This document shows, piece by piece, positions 1 to 5,832 of a stretch of DNA of 7,377 bases. A program made the translations under genes and the position numbers. The notes below the pieces were generated by a model, which had not been told where the DNA came from, searched no databases, and saw nothing but the letters and a program-made list of their open reading frames with translations. Where the stretch lies: NCBI GenBank assembly GCA_024645065.1, contig JAHEGP010000164.1:1-7377 (forward strand), read 5' to 3'. Each line of letters starts with the position of its first letter. The stretch's first letter is position 1. Source of the stretch: Cellvibrionales bacterium. GTDB lineage: Bacteria; Pseudomonadota; Gammaproteobacteria; Pseudomonadales; JAHEGP01.

Positions 1-2
1 TG

Positions 3-131
3 GCTGAGTGGACCCGCGAGCAGCTCGCTAAAAATGTCGCCGTGGGTATTGTAATGTTACTCGATGATCGCCAGCTATTCGATCGTGCGCTGGAATCGGT
101 TATCTCCCAGTTGCAGCAGTCGAAACATTGA
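3..131 (+). CDS. C-terminal end of a probable DUF1631 family protein (partial)
   Basis: An open frame enters from the left edge and stops with TGA at 129-131, giving the last 42 residues of a protein whose start lies outside the window. The tail (AEWTREQLAKNVAVGIVMLL, then DDRQLFDRALESVISQLQQS and KH) reads as 'eLa..l..G....l.d..LFDRALe.v...L'. From memory this resembles the C-terminus of DUF1631 proteins, large bacterial proteins of unknown function, and I recall such a gene upstream of ampD in pseudomonads. It is rich in charged and amphipathic helix residues and has no membrane segment. The call is recall plus gene context and the function is unknown. It could be another helical regulator. 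The gap of 78 bases to ampD holds no T-tracted terminator. Confidence 0.5.
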   Translation, partial: AEWTREQLAKNVAVGIVMLLDDRQLFDRALESVISQLQQSKH

Positions 132-194
132 GCGCGATCGCCGCATAGGTCAAAGGGAGCGACTCGACTGTGCGCTGTTCTTTGGCGTTGCGGG

Positions 195-203
195 TGTTAG
201 AAT
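195..203 (+). promoter_or_regulatory. Candidate extended -10 promoter of ampD
   Basis: TGTTAGAAT matches an extended -10 element (TGn followed by TAGAAT, five of six bases of TATAAT). No good -35 hexamer sits 16-18 bases upstream, which an extended -10 can tolerate. Transcription would start about seven bases past 203, on or next to the ampD ATG at 210. This is a motif match only and is untested. Confidence 0.35.
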
Positions 204-209
204 GCCGCC

Positions 210-797
210 ATGGGGCATTCCAGCGAGACAAGCCAGGCAACCCGGCCGATCATTCTTGAGGGCTGGTTAACTAGTGCCCGCCAAATCCCGAGCCCCAATT
301 TTAGCCCGCGCCCGGCTACTGCGATCGATCTGTTGGTCATCCACAATATCAGCTTGCCTCCGGGCGAATTCGGCGGCGATTACGTTGACGCCTTGTTCTG
401 CAACTGTCTCGACCCCGCACGCCACAGCTATTTTGCCGAGATCTGCCACCTGCAGGTATCCGCCCACCTGCTGGTTGACCGGGCCGGTGACATCACCCAG
501 TATGTCAACTTCAATGACCGGGCCTGGCACGCGGGCCAATCCAGTTTTTGTGGCCGCGAGAACTGCAATGATTTCAGCATCGGAATCGAGCTTGAAGGAT
601 GTGATGAGCAAGCTTTTACCGAGTCCCAATATCACAGCCTCACAAGGGTGACGCGGCTTATCAGGGCTTCGTACCCGGCAATAACCGCTGACCGGATTGT
701 CGGCCACAGTGATATTTCGCCAGGCCGAAAAACGGACCCTGGCCCATTCTTCGACTGGCCGCGCTATCTCCTGGCGATCGAGTCCCGGGACCTATGA
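210..797 (+). CDS. ampD: AmpD, 1,6-anhydro-N-acetylmuramyl-L-alanine amidase
   Basis: This cytoplasmic zinc amidase of peptidoglycan recycling cuts the bond between anhydro-MurNAc and the stem peptide. It thereby lowers the muropeptides that activate AmpR-type beta-lactamase regulators. The 195-residue product is the usual AmpD size, slightly long at the N-terminus, with no signal peptide. The Amidase_2 fold markers are in order: His45 in VIHNIS, SAHLLVDRAG at 84-93, RAWHAG at 104-109, SIGIELEG at 123-130 with Glu127, and GHSDISPGRKTDPGP at 165-179 with His166, Lys174 and Asp176. These match the C. freundii AmpD zinc ligands His34/His154/Asp164 and the catalytic Glu116/Lys162, including the 8- and 10-residue spacings. 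The ATG at 210 is the only start that keeps the full domain. No Shine-Dalgarno precedes it. ampE begins one base after the stop, so the two are surely cotranscribed. Confidence 0.97.
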   Translation: MGHSSETSQATRPIILEGWLTSARQIPSPNFSPRPATAIDLLVIHNISLPPGEFGGDYVDALFCNCLDPARHSYFAEICHLQVSAHLLVDRAGDITQYVNFNDRAWHAGQSSFCGRENCNDFSIGIELEGCDEQAFTESQYHSLTRVTRLIRASYPAITADRIVGHSDISPGRKTDPGPFFDWPRYLLAIESRDL

Positions 798-798
798 T

Positions 799-1692
799 AT
801 GTATTTCATTGCAATCCTGGTTGCCTACGTCCTCGAGCGTCATCGTGGTATTTTCCCAAATATACAGCGTGATCAGTGGTTCTTCCGTCTGCGGGATTTT
901 TGTAAGCCCTGGATGACTCGCCTGGGAATTCCCGCTCTATGGCAAGCACTCTTGATCATTGCCGTTCCCTGCGTGCTACTGGTTCAGGTAGAGGATAGCA
1001 TTGACGGCATGGCGTTCGGCCTGCCGACCCTGGTGCTCCTGGTCACGGTACTGGTTTACAGTTTGGGGCGAGGTGATATCGAGGCCCAGCTGGAGCATTA
1101 TCTTGACCACTGGCGCAGCGGCGATCTGCAAAGCGCGTGGCACGTTGCCCAGGGGTTTTCGCCCACCAGCAAGGTCGTCGATGCTGCTACCGCCGAGCAA
1201 TTACAACACTATGCCGGCGAGGCACTGCTTTATCGGATTTTTGAGCGTTGGTTCTGCGTCGTTTTCTGGTTTGCTTTGATCGGGGCCTGGGCGGCGCTGG
1301 CTTATCGGCTGGCGCGTCTATATGGTAAACCAGCTGACCCGGACACTCAGTCCGGGCAATTAGCGCCCCTGGTCGCAGCAATGGAGTGGTTGCCGGCACG
1401 GCTGCTGGCGTTGAGCTTTGCCCTGGCAGGAAATTTTTCTACCACCCTGGCCTGTTGGCGCGAGCAGGTATCGCAGGGTGCTGGCAGCACCCGGGTCCTG
1501 CACAATTGCGCGCTGGCGGCATTAGTCGGTGACACGGCGTCGCAGGAGGGTGCCAACGATACCGGCGTTGAGGCCCCAGCTGGCGGCATGTTGCAGGCGG
1601 GGTCGCAAATCAAGGGTCTACAATCGCTATTGCAACGCACTGCAGTCGCGTGGTTGCTGTTGATGGCGCTCGGGGTGCTGCTTGTTGACTAG
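799..1692 (+). CDS. ampE: AmpE, inner-membrane protein of the ampDE operon
   Basis: AmpE is an inner-membrane protein encoded next to ampD. It is linked to beta-lactamase regulation as a proposed sensor or transport helper, but its biochemical role is not settled. I start it at the ATG at 799, one base after the ampD stop, with GGGA at 787-790 as ribosome binding site. The frame stays open further upstream into ampD, but the N-terminus MYFIAILVAYVLER is the typical AmpE start. The product has 297 residues (E. coli AmpE has about 284). Hydrophobic segments lie near 44-64, 70-88, 150-171 and 280-296, with a weaker one at 200-215. The family landmarks YSLGRGD (87-93) and FERWFCVVFWFALIG (148-162) are both present. 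The region 220-270 is low in conserved features. A ROK kinase gene follows after 28 bases on the same strand. Confidence 0.93.
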   Translation: MYFIAILVAYVLERHRGIFPNIQRDQWFFRLRDFCKPWMTRLGIPALWQALLIIAVPCVLLVQVEDSIDGMAFGLPTLVLLVTVLVYSLGRGDIEAQLEHYLDHWRSGDLQSAWHVAQGFSPTSKVVDAATAEQLQHYAGEALLYRIFERWFCVVFWFALIGAWAALAYRLARLYGKPADPDTQSGQLAPLVAAMEWLPARLLALSFALAGNFSTTLACWREQVSQGAGSTRVLHNCALAALVGDTASQEGANDTGVEAPAGGMLQAGSQIKGLQSLLQRTAVAWLLLMALGVLLVD

Positions 1693-1720
1693 GGCAACTC
1701 CGACCGATGCGGAGGCAAAC

Positions 1721-2626
1721 ATGCGTATTGGCATTGACCTTGGCGGCAGTAAAATCGAAGCGATCGCCCTTGCGGATGACGGCGCCGTTAGGTGGCGGCA
1801 GCGGGCCGCTACCCCCCGTGGTGATTACCAGGGAACCATAGACACTACCGCCGACCTCGTCAATCGACTCGAGACCGAGCTGGCTGAGCGAGGTCGTGTC
1901 GGCATTGGCACCCCGGGGAGTGTGTCCCGGGTAACCGGGCGCATGAAGAACTGTAACTCGACAGCATTGAATGGCCGCTTTCTCAAGTCCGATCTGGAGC
2001 AGGCGCTGGATCGTGAGATTCGTATAGCGAACGATGCGGACTGTTTCACCTTGTCTGAGTCCATTGATGGCGCGGCTTGTCATGCCAGCTCTGTATTGGG
2101 AGTGATTCTGGGCACCGGAGTAGGCGGTGGACTTGCATTTTCCCAATGCCTGCTCTCAGGCCCCAATGGCATCAGTGGTGAGTGGGGCCACAACCCCATG
2201 CCTTTTTGCCGGGAATCCCGCCATGAACCCAGGTTATGTTATTGCGGTCGCAGTGATTGTATCGAAACCTGGCTCTGCGGCCCGGCCTTTGAACGCAGCT
2301 ATTTCGAGCGCAGCGGCAGGCGCCTGGCCGCGGCACTGATTGCACAACGCGTGGCTGCCGGTGAGTCGACGGCCCTCGAAGTCTATCGTGATTACGTCGA
2401 CATGTTGGCCAGAGCCCTGGCCACCGTCATCAATATTGTCGATCCCTTCGTGGTGGTGCTGGGGGGAGGGATGTCGAATATCGTGCCGTTAGTCGCCGAT
2501 GTCACCGGGTGTTGGGACCAATACGTGTTTTCTGACCGGGTGGATACCCGCTTGCTAAAGGCCCAACACGGCGACTCGAGTGGGGTACGGGGAGCGGCCT
2601 GGCTGTGGCCAATTGCCGACCACTGA
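1721..2626 (+). CDS. mak: ROK family sugar kinase, Mak-like fructokinase/mannokinase
   Basis: Predicted ATP-dependent cytoplasmic hexokinase that phosphorylates fructose (and probably mannose) at C6. The 301 residues align end to end from memory with E. coli Mak (302 aa): MRIGIDLGGSKIE at the start, KNCNSTALNG at 77-86, and KAQHGDSSGVRGAAWLWP at 280-297. The ROK features are the phosphate-binding DLGGSK (6-11), the catalytic Asp105 in NDAD, GTGVGGG (131-137), a zinc site from GEWGH His157 with Cys173, Cys175 and Cys180, and VVLGGGMSN (245-253). The zinc loop reads CYCGRSDCIE, where most family members have Gly in place of Asp179. I choose ATG 1721 because GGAGG at 1711-1715 sits five bases ahead of it. 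An upstream ATG at 1682 would add 13 unconserved residues and overlap ampE. Placement behind ampDE leaves an amino-sugar substrate conceivable, but the sequence favours fructose. Confidence 0.92.
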   Translation: MRIGIDLGGSKIEAIALADDGAVRWRQRAATPRGDYQGTIDTTADLVNRLETELAERGRVGIGTPGSVSRVTGRMKNCNSTALNGRFLKSDLEQALDREIRIANDADCFTLSESIDGAACHASSVLGVILGTGVGGGLAFSQCLLSGPNGISGEWGHNPMPFCRESRHEPRLCYCGRSDCIETWLCGPAFERSYFERSGRRLAAALIAQRVAAGESTALEVYRDYVDMLARALATVINIVDPFVVVLGGGMSNIVPLVADVTGCWDQYVFSDRVDTRLLKAQHGDSSGVRGAAWLWPIADH

Positions 2627-2712
2627 TAGCCCGCGCCGCCGATTGATCGATGACGACCCCGCAGCACGGCCCGGGCTGGCCTGCTCCTGGCGAGGTGCAG
2701 GAGTTAGCCGGC
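2627..2712. other. Convergent intergenic spacer with GC-rich inverted repeats
   Basis: These 86 bases separate the convergent ends of mak and the adenosyltransferase gene. They contain a perfect 6-bp inverted repeat (CTCCTG at 2684-2689, CAGGAG at 2698-2703, 8-base loop) and an AGCCGGCT palindrome at 2706-2713. Neither is followed by a T-run on either strand, so a classical intrinsic terminator is not supported. The hairpin could still slow polymerase in both directions. No coding region is evident. Confidence 0.3.
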
Positions 2713-3282
2713 TCAGGACTTCTCGGTGGTATGGCCTTCACTCTGTTGCCATAAAACTTCCTTGCCACCATCGCGCCTGACCAGCGACCGCGCCATGACA
2801 AAGAGCAGGTCAGATAGGCGGTTCAGGTATCGGTTACCGCATTCGTTGACCCGCGATTCCTGCATCAGGGCGACCATGTCGCGCTCGGCACGGCGGCAAA
2901 CCGCGCGGGCCAGGTGACAACAGGAACCGGCCTTGTTCCCGCCGGGCAAGATAAAATTTTTCAGCGGCGGCAGGTCGGCATTAATGGCATCCAGACACTG
3001 CTCCAACCATTCGACACGGGCGCCCGTCAGCATCGTATAGCCGGGAATCGAAAGTTCGCCACCGAGATCAAAAAGATCGTGCTGGATAGCGCTCAACTGC
3101 TCGTCGAATGGATCGCTGTCCGGGATTTCGCAGCGCAGCATTCCAAGCAGGCAGTTGAGTTCATCAATCGCGCCGATCACTGTCATGCGCTGGGCATTTT
3201 TGGCGATACGCGAACCGTCGCCCAGTCCAGTGGTGCCGTCGTCGCCGGTCCGAGTGTATATCTTGCTGAGTCTGTTACCCAT
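2713..3282 (-). CDS. PduO-type cob(I)alamin adenosyltransferase
   Basis: This enzyme transfers the 5'-deoxyadenosyl group of ATP to cob(I)alamin (or cobyrinic acid diamide), making the adenosyl coenzyme in the cytoplasm. The 189-residue protein shows the PduO/MMAB signatures in order. These are TRTGDDGTTGLGDG at 10-23 (the N-terminal ATP-binding loop), GAIDELN at 37-43, FILPGG at 110-115, HLARAVCRRAER at 123-134 with the Arg/Glu cluster that binds ATP, and YLNRLSDLLFVMAR at 152-165. It is unlike the P-loop CobA/BtuR class. The ATG at 3282 is preceded by AGGA (3292-3295) at nine bases. It lies 151 bases behind the BtuB-like receptor gene on the same strand. This suggests a salvage pair in which corrinoid is imported and then adenosylated, whether transcribed together or from a promoter in the gap. 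The C-terminal tail after 172 is variable and unremarkable. Confidence 0.95.
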   Translation of the reverse strand: MGNRLSKIYTRTGDDGTTGLGDGSRIAKNAQRMTVIGAIDELNCLLGMLRCEIPDSDPFDEQLSAIQHDLFDLGGELSIPGYTMLTGARVEWLEQCLDAINADLPPLKNFILPGGNKAGSCCHLARAVCRRAERDMVALMQESRVNECGNRYLNRLSDLLFVMARSLVRRDGGKEVLWQQSEGHTTEKS

Positions 3283-3322
3283 TAGCTGGTATCCTGCTTC
3301 TCATGGTTCTGCGGCGTTGGTG

Positions 3323-3354
3323 CGGTGCGCTCAAGGGGAGGGTGCGCCTCAAGG
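3323..3354 (-). repeat. Pair of 12-13 base direct repeats upstream of the adenosyltransferase gene
   Basis: GGTGCGCTCAAGG (3324-3336) and GGTGCGCCTCAAGG (3341-3354) are the same word with a single inserted C, and their starts are 17 bases apart. They lie 42-72 bases ahead of the adenosyltransferase ATG. On the minus strand each carries a TTGAG core that resembles a -35 hexamer, but the best matching -10 (CAGAAC, 17 bases on) is poor. They could be an operator pair or chance; I know of no regulator with this site. Confidence 0.4.
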
Positions 3355-3394
3355 ACACATTGTAACGCGCCGCGATCCGGATTCCACACCCAAA

Positions 3395-3410
3395 CCGTTT
3401 CGTGAAACGG
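3395..3410 (-). terminator. Weak candidate terminator hairpin after the btuB-like gene
   Basis: A perfect 6-bp stem (CCGTTT/AAACGG) with a four-base loop lies 24 bases past the receptor stop codon. On the minus strand it is followed only by TTTGGG, a short broken T-run. It may attenuate rather than end transcription, which would let some messages reach the adenosyltransferase gene. Confidence 0.35.
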
Positions 3411-3433
3411 CTTCCACCTTTTCTCGCTTGAGC

Positions 3434-5404
3434 CTACCAGGACCAGTCGGCACGAATGCCGACAAAGCCCGCCCGGCTCTGGCCGTCAAAGCCAAAGATT
3501 TCCTGGTAGTCCTCATCCAGCAGATTTTCACCGCGGGCATAAACCTCGAGATTGTCGAGTATGCGGTAGGAGACCATGGCGCCCACCAGGGTGTAGGCAT
3601 CCAGCGTCACCCGCTCGTTAAATGTCGGTGGGCCAAAGAAAATGTCCGCCTGTTCGCCGTTGTAGTCGACGTTGACATTCAACTTGCCCCGTTGATTGAG
3701 AAACAGGTAGTTGAGGTTGCCGCTGGCGATGTTGCGAGGCCTGCGAATCTCCTGGTCCGCGTTGCCGTCGACCTCGGGCCCGTAAGCATCGAGGTAGGTG
3801 TACGCCAGGTAGAGAGATAGGTCTTCGGTCAATGTGAACCAGGCCGCCCATTCGATACCCTCCCGTTTGCTGGTGCCATCCAGATTGACAGCGGTGGTGG
3901 CACCCATTTCGCCAAGGGATGGGTCGAAGAAAAAGCCGTCGACCTCATCCTCCAGGCGTTCGTTAAAGTAGGTGACTTCCATCCGCAGGAAGTCGTCGCG
4001 GGTTCTCAAGGTGCTGCCCACCTCCCAGCTGCGGGACTTTTCCGGTTTCAGGTTGGGATTGCCGACAAACGCAGGCCCTCCCACCTCATAGTAGCCATAG
4101 CGTTCAACGAAGGTGGGGTTCCTGACGCCGGTGCCGTAGGAGGCTCGAATTTGCCAACCCTGTTGCTGCAGTTGATCGTAGAGAATGCCGGCTCGATAGG
4201 TGCTGGCATCTTCGAAGTCCTCGTTGTCGTCGTGGCGAGCGCTGAGCGAGAGTCTCCAGGGACGATTCCAGGCGTGAACGTATTCCCCTACCAGTGCTCG
4301 ATTGGTTTGCGACAGGTCGCGGTTGGGATCACCAAAGCTGGTATCGGTGGCAGATTGCTTGAACGTTTCCCTGGTTTGCTCAACGACCACGGTCAGCCTG
4401 TTGTTATCGTCTGGCCCCGGCAACCAGGTGGACTGCCAATAGCTGCGTGTTTTGGTGCCCTCGGTGCCGGTGTCGAGCAACCCGTCGCTGATGTTGTCGC
4501 TGACGGATTTGTTATAGCTGATACCCAGAGTGTTGATCCAGCTTTGCTCAAAAGAGGCAAGGCTTGCGCTCAATCCGGCGTAGTCGAAGGTTCCTTCGGT
4601 TTTTTTGTCCGCATCCTCTGGCAGGCCAGTGATGAAGTTGGTGCCGTCGAAGTCCCGGTCCGCTTCGGTGCGACGGTAAGAGGCTTTCAGCTCAGAGTTC
4701 TCGGTGAATTTGTAGCCGGCTCCGACATTGAGTGTCTTGTTGTTATAGCCGTCTTTTTCGTCGCCCTCAGACGCAATATTTTCGCCATCGCTGGCGGCGT
4801 AGTTGGCGCTGATTCGGTAGCTAAACTTTTCTCCCGTGCCACCGAGGCTGAGCCCGCCAGTGTAAGTGTCAAACGTTCCGCCCTCTAGATAACCGCTCAC
4901 CGCGAAGGGCTGGTCGGATTGGGTGGTCGTAATACTAATGACACCGGCAACTGCGCCGCTGCCCCACAGTGAACTCTGCGGCCCCCTGAGAACTTCAAGC
5001 TGCTCGATGTCTTGGGCCAGTATATTGGCGAAGTTGAATTCGCTGCCAATGCCGACATCATTGGCTTCCACCCCATCAATCAACACCAGTACATGGTTGG
5101 CTTCCGCACCGCGAATGCGGGCCTGGGTAAAACTGCCAAATCCGCCGGCGCGATTGATGGCGACTCCCGGTGAGCTGCGCAGGATGTCCGAAACCACCAA
5201 CGGCTTGCGGTTTTCGATATCCGCGTCGGTGAATACCGCTACCGATCCGGTAACGTCCTGCAACGGCATTGGGTTGCGCGATGCGGTGACCACCATGACC
5301 TCGGGGTCCGGGGCTCTGCCTGCGGCGTGCACGGCAGCGGCCAGTATTGGGCCGCTGACGGTGAAAATGAGACAGGAATACATCGGCGTTCGGCGCATTT
5401 GCAT
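3434..5404 (-). CDS. btuB: BtuB-like TonB-dependent cobalamin receptor
   Basis: Outer-membrane gated barrel that binds corrinoid outside the cell and passes it to the periplasm using TonB energy. The 656-residue precursor starts with a signal peptide (about residues 1-27, cut likely after VHA). A TonB box follows in EVMVVTASR (35-43), close to the DTLVVTANR type of E. coli BtuB. The plug domain (about 44-160) shows ARIRGAEANHVLVLIDGVE at 95-113 and IEQLEVLRGPQSSLWGSGAV at 133-152. The rest is barrel, with the receptor motif NPNLKPEKSRSWEVG and an aromatic C-terminal strand ending in Trp. GGGAG (5412-5416) lies seven bases before the ATG at 5404; Met3 is a possible alternative start. Plug sequence alone would also fit other small TonB receptors. 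The cobalamin riboswitch in its leader and the adenosyltransferase downstream decide the substrate. Confidence 0.9.
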   Translation of the reverse strand: MQMRRTPMYSCLIFTVSGPILAAAVHAAGRAPDPEVMVVTASRNPMPLQDVTGSVAVFTDADIENRKPLVVSDILRSSPGVAINRAGGFGSFTQARIRGAEANHVLVLIDGVEANDVGIGSEFNFANILAQDIEQLEVLRGPQSSLWGSGAVAGVISITTTQSDQPFAVSGYLEGGTFDTYTGGLSLGGTGEKFSYRISANYAASDGENIASEGDEKDGYNNKTLNVGAGYKFTENSELKASYRRTEADRDFDGTNFITGLPEDADKKTEGTFDYAGLSASLASFEQSWINTLGISYNKSVSDNISDGLLDTGTEGTKTRSYWQSTWLPGPDDNNRLTVVVEQTRETFKQSATDTSFGDPNRDLSQTNRALVGEYVHAWNRPWRLSLSARHDDNEDFEDASTYRAGILYDQLQQQGWQIRASYGTGVRNPTFVERYGYYEVGGPAFVGNPNLKPEKSRSWEVGSTLRTRDDFLRMEVTYFNERLEDEVDGFFFDPSLGEMGATTAVNLDGTSKREGIEWAAWFTLTEDLSLYLAYTYLDAYGPEVDGNADQEIRRPRNIASGNLNYLFLNQRGKLNVNVDYNGEQADIFFGPPTFNERVTLDAYTLVGAMVSYRILDNLEVYARGENLLDEDYQEIFGFDGQSRAGFVGIRADWSW

Positions 5405-5411
5405 GCTTGCT

Positions 5412-5438
5412 CTCCCTCGGTACTCCGCCCGAGTACCG
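5412..5438 (-). promoter_or_regulatory. btuB ribosome binding site with abutting 8-bp hairpin
   Basis: A perfect inverted repeat, CGGTACTC (5418-5425) and GAGTACCG (5431-5438) with a five-base loop, ends one base from the AGGGAG Shine-Dalgarno (5412-5417) on the minus strand. There is no T-run, so it is not an intrinsic terminator. It most likely belongs to the expression platform of the upstream riboswitch, either by holding the ribosome binding site open or by stacking with a sequestering helix. Confidence 0.5.
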
Positions 5439-5456
5439 TTATGGCTTGAATTCTGT

Positions 5457-5470
5457 GGAGAGAGTGAGAG
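5457..5470 (-). promoter_or_regulatory. Pyrimidine-rich candidate anti-Shine-Dalgarno
   Basis: On the minus strand the RNA reads CUCUCACUCUCUCC. Its CUCUCUCC portion can pair with GGGAGAG (5410-5416) at the btuB ribosome binding site, giving five plus two pairs around one bulged base. It lies between the aptamer and the ribosome binding site, where a sequestering strand would be expected. This is inference from complementarity. Confidence 0.35.
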
Positions 5471-5520
5471 GCTAAATGCTGCGCCAACTCGACCGCCCGC
5501 CGCAGTCTTGTAGAACGCAT

Positions 5521-5730
5521 GGAGTCGGTCTCCGGACTCGTGAGTGACAGACGACGTGTTGTCTATCCGGGCAGTCGCCTTCCCATATCGTTATCTCGAT
5601 ACAGTGGCTTTGAGACGTGCCCTGACTCACCTACCGTTGCGGGGGCAGCGTCGGGATTGCCTGGTGGCGCACCGACTTCCCTTGGCACTGTTACTGACCA
5701 GCCTATGGTCGGCGTGCGGTAACAGATGCC
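5521..5730 (-). promoter_or_regulatory. Cobalamin riboswitch controlling btuB
   Basis: The minus-strand RNA carries the whole set of cobalamin aptamer landmarks in order. It begins with a GGCA...TGCC stem with a long CUGUUAC/GUAACAG hairpin (5'-most part, about 5684-5730). Then come AAGGGAAG (5676-5683), GUCGGUG...AAUCCCGAC closing P5, and GCUGCCCCCGCAACGGUA (5632-5649). Next are GCCACUG (5602-5608), a UAUCG/CGAUA stem, GGGAAGGCG (5576-5584), and a B12-box-like GUCCGGAGACCGAC (near 5525-5538). Long-range pairs GGGCA/UGCCC and GUGAGU/ACUCAC can form. Adenosylcobalamin or a related corrinoid is expected to bind and repress the receptor. The P5 loop carries an extra GCCACCAGGC segment compared with the shortest family members. 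No T-tracted terminator follows, so translational control is the better guess. Confidence 0.95.
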
Positions 5731-5772
5731 TTCGATCGCTGTTAAAAGCGAGAACCTCATGCAAGGTCGCGG

Positions 5773-5801
5773 ATACTAGAGAATTAGCCCAGCCTTGGCA
5801 A
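5773..5801 (-). promoter_or_regulatory. Sigma70-like promoter for the btuB leader
   Basis: On the minus strand TTGCCA (5796-5801, five of six to TTGACA) is followed after exactly 17 bases by TAGTAT (5773-5778, four of six to TATAAT). Transcription would begin near 5766, giving a leader of about 360 bases that holds the entire riboswitch. The position just upstream of the aptamer supports it. Confidence 0.6.
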
Positions 5802-5832
5802 GGTCTATCGCCAGCTTTGTGGTAGCGGCCCT

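Noticed and set aside
134..141. GCGATCGC octamer, seen also at 1760-1767, with CGATCG recurring near 80, 325, 774 and 5733
   Set aside because: This recalls the HIP1 element of cyanobacteria, but two octamers in 7.4 kb of Gammaproteobacterial sequence is too few to call a repeat family. The mild CGATCG excess needs genome-wide counts to mean anything.
697..798. Upstream extension of the ampE frame into ampD
   Set aside because: It would overlap the conserved AmpD C-terminus by about 100 bases. The ATG at 799 has a ribosome binding site and gives the normal AmpE N-terminus.
1610..2146. 178-residue minus-strand open frame opposite ampE and mak
   Set aside because: It is the shadow of the conserved Mak N-terminal half, with no motif of its own.
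3155..3820. 221-residue plus-strand open frame across the receptor and adenosyltransferase ends
   Set aside because: It runs antisense through two well-identified genes and the gap between them, with no family resemblance.
4151..4888. 245-residue plus-strand open frame opposite the btuB gene
   Set aside because: It lies wholly antisense to a clearly coding TonB receptor, has no recognisable domain or ribosome binding site, and its Val/Gly-rich composition is what the complement of such a gene gives.
5239..5520. Minus-strand open frame in the btuB leader
   Set aside because: It overlaps the linker and the receptor N-terminus in another frame, is rich in Arg and Cys, and shows no domain. The region is better explained as riboswitch expression platform.
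5794..5804. CCTT/AAGG inverted repeat after panE as a terminator
   Set aside because: The stem is only four bases, has no T-run, and overlaps the -35 of the btuB promoter.
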